Assembly: GCA_016714645.1 (NCBI GenBank)
Contig: JADKCI010000001.1
Location: forward strand, 496,001-560,000
Reading direction: 5' to 3'
Source of the DNA: Chromatiaceae bacterium
GTDB taxonomy: Bacteria > Pseudomonadota > Gammaproteobacteria > Chromatiales > Chromatiaceae
DNA: 64,000 bases
The notes under the pieces were generated by a model. That model was not told the DNA's origin and did not search any database. It saw nothing but the letters and a program-made list of their open reading frames with translations. Of this stretch, positions 55,160 through 62,195 are shown piece by piece. Positions within the stretch are counted from its first letter, which is position 1, and each line of letters opens with the position of its first letter. A program made the position numbers and the translations under genes.

Positions 55160-56164
55160 TCAATCCACCTCGGACTTACTTTCTCGGGCGAGGAGGCTAC
55201 GCGTGGCCTCTTCCGGCGTCCGGCCCTCGTAAAGGACACGGTAAACCTGTTCGCCGATGGGCATCTCAACCCCCAGTTGCTGGGTAAGACGGTGTACGGA
55301 ACGGGCCGTGATGACCCCTTCCACCTCTTGGCCAATCTGGCGTCTCGCCTCCTCAATGCTCGCTCCCCGCGCCAGGGCCAGGCCCAACCGGCGGTTGCGG
55401 GATTGATCATCGGTACAGGTCAGCACCAGGTCGCCCAGTCCCGCCAGGCCCATGAAGGTCTCCAGCCGGCCCCCCAGGGCCGTCCCGAAGCGCGTGAGTT
55501 CCGCCAGGCCACGGGTAATGAGGGCCGCGCGGGTGTTGGCCCCGAAGCCGAGCCCATCCGCTATGCCGGTGGCGATGGCCAGGACATTCTTGGCCGCTCC
55601 GCCCACCTGGACTCCGATGAGGTCGTCACTGGTATAGGCCCGGAAACGCTCGCCATGGAGGTAGGTCGCCACCCGCCGCGCCTGCTCAAGCTTGGGAGAG
55701 GCTACGGTAACGGCCGTGGGCAGACCTCTCGCCACCTCGGCGGCAAAGCTCGGGCCGGAGACGACCGCAATATCACGCGGACCCAGGACCTCCAGGGCCA
55801 CCTCGTGCAGGAGGCGATTCGTCCCCGGCTCCAGGCCCTTGGTGGCCCAGGCCAGACCCACCTTCTGTCCTAGGGGCGGCAGGGCCCGCAGCAGGGACGC
55901 GAAGCCGTGGCTGGGCACGACCACTAGGATCTCGGCCGCGCCCTCAAGGGCCTGCCCCAGATTCGCCACGGGTTCAATGGCATCTGGCAGCGGAAAACCT
56001 GGCAGAAAACGACGATTTTCCCGGTCGTGGGCCAGCTCAGATACCTGTGCAGGCCAGTGGTCCCAGAGCCGGACCGGGTAGCCATTGCGTGCGACCACCA
56101 AGGCGAGGGCCGTGCCCCAGGAGCCAGCCCCGAGGACCGCGATGGGAGCCAAGGATGGGGTCAT
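55160..56164 (-). CDS. gpsA: Glycerol-3-phosphate dehydrogenase [NAD(P)+]
   Basis: Makes sn-glycerol-3-phosphate from dihydroxyacetone phosphate for phospholipids. 334 residues. Rossmann motif IAVLGAGSWGTALALVVARNG, the conserved TKGLEPGTNRLLHEV, SGPSFAAEVARGLPTAV and catalytic Lys in GGAAKNVLAIATGIADGLGFG. Follows secB by 13 bases, as in E. coli. Confidence 0.97.
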   Translation of the reverse strand: MTPSLAPIAVLGAGSWGTALALVVARNGYPVRLWDHWPAQVSELAHDRENRRFLPGFPLPDAIEPVANLGQALEGAAEILVVVPSHGFASLLRALPPLGQKVGLAWATKGLEPGTNRLLHEVALEVLGPRDIAVVSGPSFAAEVARGLPTAVTVASPKLEQARRVATYLHGERFRAYTSDDLIGVQVGGAAKNVLAIATGIADGLGFGANTRAALITRGLAELTRFGTALGGRLETFMGLAGLGDLVLTCTDDQSRNRRLGLALARGASIEEARRQIGQEVEGVITARSVHRLTQQLGVEMPIGEQVYRVLYEGRTPEEATRSLLARESKSEVD

Positions 56165-56177
56165 GGGTAGGGGGTGA

Positions 56178-56660
56178 TCAGTTGATCGCGGTGCCGCCGG
56201 TCTGCTTTTGCATCTCTTCCATCATTTCCCGTTGGCGTTGGGCATAGAGGACCTCGAAATTGACCGGTTGGAGCAGAAGTTGCGGGAAGCTGCCCTTACT
56301 CACCAGGTCCGAGATGGCCTCGCGGGCATAGGGGAACAGAAGATTCGGGCAGTAAGCCCCTAGCAAGGGTCCCAGTTCCTGTTCGGAGAAGCCCTTGACT
56401 CCCACCAGACCCGCCTGCTGGACCTCGACGATGAAGGCCGTCTGGTCGCCCAGATGGGTGGTAACGGTGACCGATAAAATGACCTCGAAGGTGATCTCAT
56501 CGATGCGGTTGACCTGGGTGTTGAGGTTCAGCTCGTGTTTCGGCTGCCATTCGCCGATGAAGACGCGCGGGGAATTAGGAGATTCGAAGGACAGGTCCTT
56601 GATATAGACACGGTGTAATTGAAACATCCGCTCGTCTTGCGGCTGGGCTTGCTCGGTCAT
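56178..56660 (-). CDS. secB: Protein-export chaperone SecB
   Basis: Tetrameric chaperone that keeps preproteins unfolded and hands them to SecA. 160 residues. RVYIKDLSFESPNSP near residue 18, LILSV-type strand, and PNLLFPYAREAISDLVSKGSFPQLLLQPVNFEVLY, in which LFPYARE is highly conserved. It lies between the rhodanese gene (48-base gap) and gpsA. Confidence 0.97.
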   Translation of the reverse strand: MTEQAQPQDERMFQLHRVYIKDLSFESPNSPRVFIGEWQPKHELNLNTQVNRIDEITFEVILSVTVTTHLGDQTAFIVEVQQAGLVGVKGFSEQELGPLLGAYCPNLLFPYAREAISDLVSKGSFPQLLLQPVNFEVLYAQRQREMMEEMQKQTGGTAIN

Positions 56661-56708
56661 GGCTAGGGGTTCCCGGGTCGGATTGGGTGGGTGAAGGGCA
56701 ATGCGGTG

Positions 56709-57137
56709 TCAGCGCTTCTTACGGGTAACCGGCAGATTGGCGCTCTGCCAGGCCATGATACCGCCACGCAGGTTAAGGACCTCCTCGAAGCCCTCCTTGC
56801 GCAGTTGCTGGCAGGCCATGGCGGACTGGGAGCCCGAGCGACAGGCGATGACGATGGGTTTGCCCTTGTGCTTGTGCAGGGTAGCGATCTGATTCTTGAA
56901 GCCATTCATGGGGATGTTGATGGCATTGATGATATGGCCCTGGGCAAAGTCCGCCAATGGACGCACGTCGATCACCACCGCCTCCCGGCGATTAATTAGA
57001 TCCGTCGCCCCTAAGGGGTCCACCGAACCCTTGTTGCCCCTGATCAGCTGGTAGGCCAGCAGGGCCAGGGTGGTGATCAAGGCCAGGACGAGCATCCAGT
57101 GGTTGACGATGAATTCGGGTAGGTTCTGAAGGGGCAT
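56709..57137 (-). CDS. Membrane-anchored rhodanese-like sulfurtransferase (YibN type)
   Basis: A 142-residue protein with one N-terminal membrane helix (about residues 13-32) and a rhodanese domain. The persulfide-carrying Cys is in IVIACRSGSQSA near residue 98, preceded by VIDVRPLADFAQGHI, so it should be active. Order rhodanese-secB-gpsA matches E. coli yibN-grxC-secB-gpsA, but grxC is missing. A sigma-70 promoter lies about 80 bases upstream, and a two-Cys ArsR regulator is next to it. Confidence 0.9.
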   Translation of the reverse strand: MPLQNLPEFIVNHWMLVLALITTLALLAYQLIRGNKGSVDPLGATDLINRREAVVIDVRPLADFAQGHIINAINIPMNGFKNQIATLHKHKGKPIVIACRSGSQSAMACQQLRKEGFEEVLNLRGGIMAWQSANLPVTRKKR

Positions 57138-57219
57138 AATTAGTCGCTTAGCTGTCAGGCGGGCGCCTGGAATAACGCATGGGCTAGGCTGAAGTTAGGT
57201 AGCCCGGTTAAGATGGCGC

Positions 57220-57248
57220 AGTATAACGATCAGGGCTGGGAGCGTCAT
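57220..57248 (-). promoter_or_regulatory. Sigma-70 promoter of the rhodanese-secB-gpsA operon
   Basis: On the minus strand ATGACG (57248-57243) and TATACT (57225-57220) are spaced by 17 bases, about 75 bases before the rhodanese start. Just upstream, the 9-mer TGATCCGGC occurs twice (57266-57274 and 57290-57298), 24 bases apart, perhaps as activator sites. Confidence 0.6.
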
Positions 57249-57304
57249 CCCCGCGCAGCAGGGTGTGATCCGGCCTGGCGGGGTTTGATTGATCCGGCAG
57301 GGTC

Positions 57305-57670
57305 TCAATGACCCTGATGGCAGAAGACCTGACGCATCATGCCGATGAGTTGCAGGGTGCGGATGTCGCCGACACGGTAATAAACCCGGTTGGCATCCTT
57401 GCGCGTGGCTAGAATTCCCTTGTCGCGCAGGATCGCCAGATGCTGTGAGATATTGCTCTGGGAAGTCCCGACGTCATCGACGATGTCCTGGACGCTCACC
57501 TCGCGGTCACCGAGGGTGCAGAGAATTTTGAGGCGCAGCGGATGTGACATGGCCTTGAGCGAACGCGAGGCCCGGTCTATGTCCCCATCATCGGCGAACA
57601 GGTCTAGCTCGGGATCGTGACCCTGGGAGAGGTAGGGAGGGGGGGGGTCAATGAGGCCTACCATAAACAT
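57305..57670 (-). CDS. ArsR-family regulator with two cysteines (possible persulfide sensor, SqrR/BigR-like)
   Basis: Winged-helix repressor of about 121 residues. Core: AMSHPLRLKILCTLGDREVSVQDIVDDVG, recognition helix SQSNISQHLAILRDKGI, wing TRKDANRVYYRVGD. Two Cys are placed in the helix after the LRL motif (ILCTLG) and in the last helix (VFCHQGH). This is the pattern by which SqrR/BigR repressors form a tetrasulfide link; the metal-site ELCVCDL of classical ArsR is absent. The neighbouring rhodanese fits sulfur sensing, but target and ligand are inference. Start ATG 57670 or 57664; no strong ribosome site. Confidence 0.85.
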   Translation of the reverse strand: MFMVGLIDPPPPYLSQGHDPELDLFADDGDIDRASRSLKAMSHPLRLKILCTLGDREVSVQDIVDDVGTSQSNISQHLAILRDKGILATRKDANRVYYRVGDIRTLQLIGMMRQVFCHQGH

Positions 57671-57757
57671 GACTCGGTTGGAGCTATCACAATTCGATAA
57701 TAAGCTTTTTTCGCAATATTTGCTGAAGTTCACGCGCAGGTTTCCTTGCCGCGCGCC

Positions 57758-57785
57758 TTGGGTGGGTTGGGAATCGCCGTATAAT
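57758..57785 (+). promoter_or_regulatory. Sigma-70 promoter upstream of envC
   Basis: A perfect TATAAT (57780-57785) with TTGGGT 16 bases before it (57758-57763). Transcription would start near 57792, 44 bases before the envC ATG. The -10 box lies inside a perfect inverted repeat. Confidence 0.65.
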
Positions 57786-57794
57786 TCCCAACCC
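57764..57794. promoter_or_regulatory. Perfect 11-bp inverted repeat over the envC -10 box (operator candidate)
   Basis: GGGTTGGGAAT (57764-57774) and ATTCCCAACCC (57784-57794) are exact complements separated by 9 bases that contain most of TATAAT. A protein bound here would block RNA polymerase. It lies between the divergent two-Cys ArsR gene and envC, about 94 bases from the former. Confidence 0.65.
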
Positions 57795-57835
57795 TTTCCC
57801 ATCCAGAAGATCCTGGGCCAGGCTGATTTGTCCCC

Positions 57836-59122
57836 ATGTATAGAAAACCCTTCGCCAGGCCTGCGTTTCGCGAGGAACCACACAAGGTGATGAACCGAGT
57901 GCCAGCCAGGCCCGGAGCCCGGAGTATGGCCCTAACGGGCGTCGCGGGAATCTCTTGTCTGTTTTGCTTCCTCCTGGCCCTGCCGATCCTGGATCTTGCG
58001 GGCGCGGAGACCCCGGCGGATCCCGTTGAAGCCGAGCGGCAAGCCCTGACGCTGAAGGAATCCAAGCTGCAATACCTGGAGCAGGGCCTCGATGCCCGCC
58101 GGCGGGGCCGCGACGCACTGGTGGCGGAAGTGGAGAGTCACGAGCGCGATATTGCCCAACTCGCTCATGGCGGTCGTCAACTCGAAGCCATGATTGCTGA
58201 ACAGGTTAAGACCCTGACTAAATTGCAAAAGGACTTGGAGACGGAGCGCACCGCCCTGGCACGGGAACGCCGGTCCCTGGCGGCTCTGATCCGTTCGGCC
58301 CACACACTGGGTAACAATGAGCACCTGCGGATGCTGCTGGACCAACAGGATCTGGCGCGCCTGGGCCGTCTCATGGCCTATTATGGCTACCTGAATCGCT
58401 ACCGCCTGGGCCGGCTCGATAACTTTTCCGCCCGCGCGGCCAACTTCGATCGGCTGCGCAACGAGACCTCCCAGGAGACCCAGCGGATGGCGATCCTGGC
58501 GGCGCGGCAAAAGGAGATGCGGGAGCGCCTGGGTCGCGCCCAGGCCGAGCGCGCCGCCCTCTTGACCGAGTTGGAGAAGGAAATCGCCGGGGGTACCCAG
58601 CAGGTCATCCTGCTGCGCGAGGACACGGAAAATCTCCGCGCCGTGGTCACTCAGCTTGAGCGGCAGGCCATGATCATGCCGGAGGCGAGCCTGGCCCAGC
58701 AGTCTATCGAGAGTCGGCGGGGCGAACTCCCCTGGCCCTTGACCGGCGCCCGGATTGTGACGCGCTTTGGCGATGTGGGTGGGGAAGGTGGCAAGGCCCA
58801 GGATGGGGTGCTGATCGCCGCGAGTGAGGGCTCGGAAGTGCGCGCCATCCACCACGGGCGCGTGGTCTATGCCGACTGGATGCGGGGCTACGGCCAATTA
58901 ATTATCATCGACCACGACGAGGGTTACATGAGTCTCTACGGCCATAACCAGACCCTGCTCAAGGAGGCCGGCGAGTGGGTGGCCGACGGCGAGATTATCG
59001 CTCTTAGCGGTGCCAGCGGCGGGCGGAAAACGGCGGCCCTCTACTTCGCCATCCGCCACGCCAGTCAGCCCCAGAATCCCGAAGAATGGTGCGGCTCGGC
59101 CTCGGCCGGCGCGCGATCCTAG
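57836..59122 (+). CDS. envC: Murein hydrolase activator EnvC (LytM/M23 domain)
   Basis: Periplasmic activator of amidases at the division septum. Up to 428 residues: signal segment (MALTGVAGISCLFCFLLALP), long coiled coil (about 60-280, rich in Glu/Arg/Leu), and a C-terminal LytM domain (GARIVTRFGDVGGEG onward, HHGRVVYADWMRGYGQLIIIDH, YMSLYGHNQTLL). The zinc ligands of active M23 peptidases are not all kept, as in EnvC. ATG 57836 and ATG 57890 are both possible; the latter gives a more compact signal peptide. First gene of a run into ctpA. Confidence 0.92.
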   Translation: MYRKPFARPAFREEPHKVMNRVPARPGARSMALTGVAGISCLFCFLLALPILDLAGAETPADPVEAERQALTLKESKLQYLEQGLDARRRGRDALVAEVESHERDIAQLAHGGRQLEAMIAEQVKTLTKLQKDLETERTALARERRSLAALIRSAHTLGNNEHLRMLLDQQDLARLGRLMAYYGYLNRYRLGRLDNFSARAANFDRLRNETSQETQRMAILAARQKEMRERLGRAQAERAALLTELEKEIAGGTQQVILLREDTENLRAVVTQLERQAMIMPEASLAQQSIESRRGELPWPLTGARIVTRFGDVGGEGGKAQDGVLIAASEGSEVRAIHHGRVVYADWMRGYGQLIIIDHDEGYMSLYGHNQTLLKEAGEWVADGEIIALSGASGGRKTAALYFAIRHASQPQNPEEWCGSASAGARS

Positions 59123-59151
59123 CCTAAATCAATTCAACCATCGGCGACGCC

Positions 59152-60585
59152 ATGAAAAATCAGTCTTTCATCCTGCTGTCCCTGCTCCTGCTATTGGGGG
59201 GCCTCGGCCCGGCGCGGGGTGAAACGGGGCAGGTCGAAAATAGGGGCGGTGCCCCGGGCGAAACCCCCGCCCAAGCTACCAATCCACCGGAGCCCGAAGA
59301 CGCTGCCGAGCCGACGCTGCCTCTGGAAGATATCAATACCTTTGCCGAGGTTTTCGGGCGCATCAAGAGCGACTATGTGGAAAGCGTGGAGGATCGGGCC
59401 CTGCTCAAGGGCGCCATCCGGGGCATGCTTTCCTGGCTCGACCCGCATTCGGCCTATCTGGACGGCGAGGAATATCGGGAGCTCCAGGTGGGCACCAGCG
59501 GTGAATTTGGCGGCCTGGGGATTGAGGTCGGACTGGAGGATGGCTTTATTAAGGTTATTTCGCCCATCGATGACACCCCGGCCCAGCGGGCCGGACTCCA
59601 GGCGGGAGACCTGATCGTGCGTATCGATAATCGGCCCGTCAAGGGCATCAGCCTTGAGGACGCCGTCAATCTCATGCGGGGTAAGGCGGGTACCGCCATT
59701 GAACTTACTATCCTGCGCGCGGGCACGGATCAGCCTTTCAAAGTGGAACTGATCCGGGATGTTATTCACGTGCAGAGCGTCAAGAGCCGCCTCCTGGCGC
59801 CAGGTTTTGGCTATGTGCGCATCTCTAATTTTCAGTCCCGCACCACCGAGGACCTGCTCAACGCCCTCTCCAGCCTAAGGTCAGAAAATGAGTCGGACAT
59901 CAAGGGCCTGGTGCTGGATCTGCGCAACAATCCCGGCGGGGTGCTCAACAGCGCCGTTGCCGTGAGCGATGCCTTCCTCGCCGAGGGCCTTATCGTCTAT
60001 ACCAAGGGGCGGGTCACGGACTCGGCCCTGGAGTTCAAGGCCGGTCCCGATGACGTGCTGGCTGGCGCCCCCCTGGTGGTGCTGGTGAATGGCGGCTCCG
60101 CCTCCGCCTCCGAGATCGTTGCCGGCGCCTTGCAGGATCACAAACGGGCCATCATCATGGGTGCTCAGACCTTCGGCAAGGGTTCGGTCCAGACGATCAT
60201 CCCCATTGACGAGGCCAGCGCCCTTAAACTCACCACCGCGCTGTATTACACCCCTTCGGGACGTTCCATCCAGGCCGAGGGCATCAGCCCTGATATCCCC
60301 CTGGAGCGCGGCCGCCTGGAAATGAACGACAAGCCGGCCCTGGGTAGTGTCAAGGAGGCGGATCTGGCGCGTCACCTGACCAATGGGGATAGCGAAAAAC
60401 CGGATGAGGTGGCGGGAGAGGCGAGCGGAGGCCAGCCCCCGGCCGCGGATGAGGCGAAAAAGAAGCCCCTGGCGGTGGAAGACTATCAACTCAGCGAGGC
60501 CCTGAACGTCCTCAAGGCCCTGACCTTTTTCAATGGCCCCCGGGCGGCGACCCAACCCGCCGCCGGGGCCCCTGCCCAACCCTAG
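59152..60585 (+). CDS. ctpA: Carboxy-terminal processing peptidase (S41, CtpA)
   Basis: Periplasmic serine protease of 477 residues that trims C-termini of envelope proteins. Signal peptide (about 1-22, ending ARGE), PDZ domain (about 105-190, GLGIEVGLEDGFIKVISPIDDTPA), S41 domain with LVLDLRNNPGGVL, catalytic Ser in GGSASASEIVAGAL near residue 322 and Lys in GAQTFGKGSVQTI near 347. The Pro/Ala-rich tail is low complexity. envC-ctpA adjacency is common in proteobacteria. Confidence 0.95.
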   Translation: MKNQSFILLSLLLLLGGLGPARGETGQVENRGGAPGETPAQATNPPEPEDAAEPTLPLEDINTFAEVFGRIKSDYVESVEDRALLKGAIRGMLSWLDPHSAYLDGEEYRELQVGTSGEFGGLGIEVGLEDGFIKVISPIDDTPAQRAGLQAGDLIVRIDNRPVKGISLEDAVNLMRGKAGTAIELTILRAGTDQPFKVELIRDVIHVQSVKSRLLAPGFGYVRISNFQSRTTEDLLNALSSLRSENESDIKGLVLDLRNNPGGVLNSAVAVSDAFLAEGLIVYTKGRVTDSALEFKAGPDDVLAGAPLVVLVNGGSASASEIVAGALQDHKRAIIMGAQTFGKGSVQTIIPIDEASALKLTTALYYTPSGRSIQAEGISPDIPLERGRLEMNDKPALGSVKEADLARHLTNGDSEKPDEVAGEASGGQPPAADEAKKKPLAVEDYQLSEALNVLKALTFFNGPRAATQPAAGAPAQP

Positions 60586-60603
60586 TCAGCGAGGAAAAGA
60601 TCC

Positions 60604-61158
60604 ATGACCCGCGTACTTATCCCCTTGGCCCCTGGCTGCGAGGAGCTTGAGGCCGTTACCCTCATCGACCTGCTGCGGCGGGCCGGTATCGAGGTGGTGA
60701 CCGCCAGCCTGGAGCCGGGTCCCGTCCACTGCAGCCGTGGCACTCGGCTCTTGGCTGATCTGACCCTGGATGAGGTGCTGGGGAACGACTTTGACATGAT
60801 CGTCCTGCCCGGTGGACTGCCCGGTTCCACTAATCTCGATGCCGATCCTCGGGTCCATCGGCTCCTGGCCCGCCATCAGGCCGAGGACCGATTTATCGCC
60901 GCTATCTGCGCGGCCCCCAAGGTATTAGCCAACGCCGGCCTGCTCCAGGGCAAGTCTGCCACCGCCTATCCGGGCTCTCTCCAAATGAGCGACTTCCCGG
61001 AAGTGACCCTGCTCACCGCCCCCGTGGTGGTGGATGGCAAGACCATCACCGCACGGGGGCCGGGCACCGCCATGGATTTCGCCCTCCAATTGATCGAGTC
61101 CCTGGAAGGCCGGGCGCGGCGGGACCAGGTCGAGAAGGCCTTGGTGAGGGAACTCTGA
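60604..61158 (+). CDS. DJ-1/PfpI family protein (YajL-like)
   Basis: A 184-residue DJ-1-superfamily protein; such proteins protect against oxidative and dicarbonyl damage. LAPGCEELEAVTLIDLLRRAGIEV at the N-terminus supplies the conserved Glu near residue 14, and the reactive Cys is in FIAAICAAPKVLANAGLL near residue 103 (nucleophile elbow). GPGTAMDFALQLIE closes the fold. It starts 18 bases after ctpA and probably shares its transcript. Confidence 0.92.
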   Translation: MTRVLIPLAPGCEELEAVTLIDLLRRAGIEVVTASLEPGPVHCSRGTRLLADLTLDEVLGNDFDMIVLPGGLPGSTNLDADPRVHRLLARHQAEDRFIAAICAAPKVLANAGLLQGKSATAYPGSLQMSDFPEVTLLTAPVVVDGKTITARGPGTAMDFALQLIESLEGRARRDQVEKALVREL

Positions 61159-61178
61159 TTAGCTGGCAGCTCCTCGCC

Positions 61179-62195
61179 ATGCCTCTGGCCGCCTTTGCCG
61201 TGGCGGCCCTGGCGAGCCAGTTCCTGGCGCGTTCGCCGGGGTTATTTCGCGGCATGCTCGATGAGCCCAACGCCCGCTCCCTGCACACGGGCGCCATCCC
61301 CCGCACCGGTGGGTTCGCCCTCCTCGCCGGACTTGCCACCGCTGGCCTGCTGGCCCCTATGGCGCTTCAGCCGGTGGGCGCAGGGATCTGGATACTGCTG
61401 GCCCTGCTGCCGGTGGCGGCCATCTCCCTCCTCGATGATGGGGGCGGGGTGCGACCCCGCTACCGGCTGGCGGCTCACCTGGGCGCCGGGGTCCTCTTGA
61501 TGGCTGGCGGACTTGCCTGGTCGAGTCTGGAACTACCCGGCCTGACGCTTAGCCTGGGGCTGGTCCCATCGGTTGGCCTGACCCTGCTGCTGGTGGTCTG
61601 GATGATCAATCTTTACAACTTCATGGACGGCATGGATGGCCTGGCCGGTGGCATGGCGGTCTTTGGCTTTGGCGCCCTGGCGATTCTGGGATGGCGGGGG
61701 GGTGAATCGGCCTATGCCCTGGCGTGCGCCAGCATCGCGGCCACCGCCGGGGGCTTCCTGACCGCCAATTTTCCGCCGGCGCGGCTCTTCCTGGGCGATC
61801 TCGGCTCCACGAGCCTGGGCCTGCTGGCGGCGGCCCTGGCACTACAGGGCAGCGCCTTAGGGCTTTTCCCGCTCTGGGTCGCTGGGCTGGCCTTCTCCCC
61901 CTTCATCCTCGATGCCACCACGACCCTGGCGCGACGCGCCATCCGGAGAGAGCAGCTCTGGCAGGCCCATCGCTCTCATCATTACCAGCGTCTGGTGCTG
62001 GCGGGTTGGAGTCACCGCCGCGTCATGCTGCGAGCCTGGGCCCTCATGGCCGCCTGTGGTGCCTGCGCCGTCGCCGCCCCCGGCCTGACACCCCCTGATC
62101 AGTGGCTGCTGTTGGTTGGCTGGGCGGGCATTTATGCCCTGATCGGCTACCGGGTGCGGCTGGCTGAACGTCAGTTGGGGCGGGTCGCGCCATGA
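61179..62195 (+). CDS. Polyprenyl-phosphate sugar-1-phosphate transferase (WecA/WbpL/MraY superfamily)
   Basis: Integral membrane transferase that loads the first sugar-phosphate onto undecaprenyl phosphate for O-antigen or other glycans. 338 residues with about ten membrane helices. LDEPNARSLHTGAIPRTGG is the family start, ISLLDDGGGVRPRYRL holds the Asp-Asp pair, NLYNFMDGMDGLAGG the catalytic loop and LFLGDLGSTSLG the third Asp site; HRSHHYQRL ends the active region. Similar to WbpL, which precedes a WbpM-type gene, as here (ATGA overlap at 62192). Confidence 0.92.
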   Translation: MPLAAFAVAALASQFLARSPGLFRGMLDEPNARSLHTGAIPRTGGFALLAGLATAGLLAPMALQPVGAGIWILLALLPVAAISLLDDGGGVRPRYRLAAHLGAGVLLMAGGLAWSSLELPGLTLSLGLVPSVGLTLLLVVWMINLYNFMDGMDGLAGGMAVFGFGALAILGWRGGESAYALACASIAATAGGFLTANFPPARLFLGDLGSTSLGLLAAALALQGSALGLFPLWVAGLAFSPFILDATTTLARRAIRREQLWQAHRSHHYQRLVLAGWSHRRVMLRAWALMAACGACAVAAPGLTPPDQWLLLVGWAGIYALIGYRVRLAERQLGRVAP

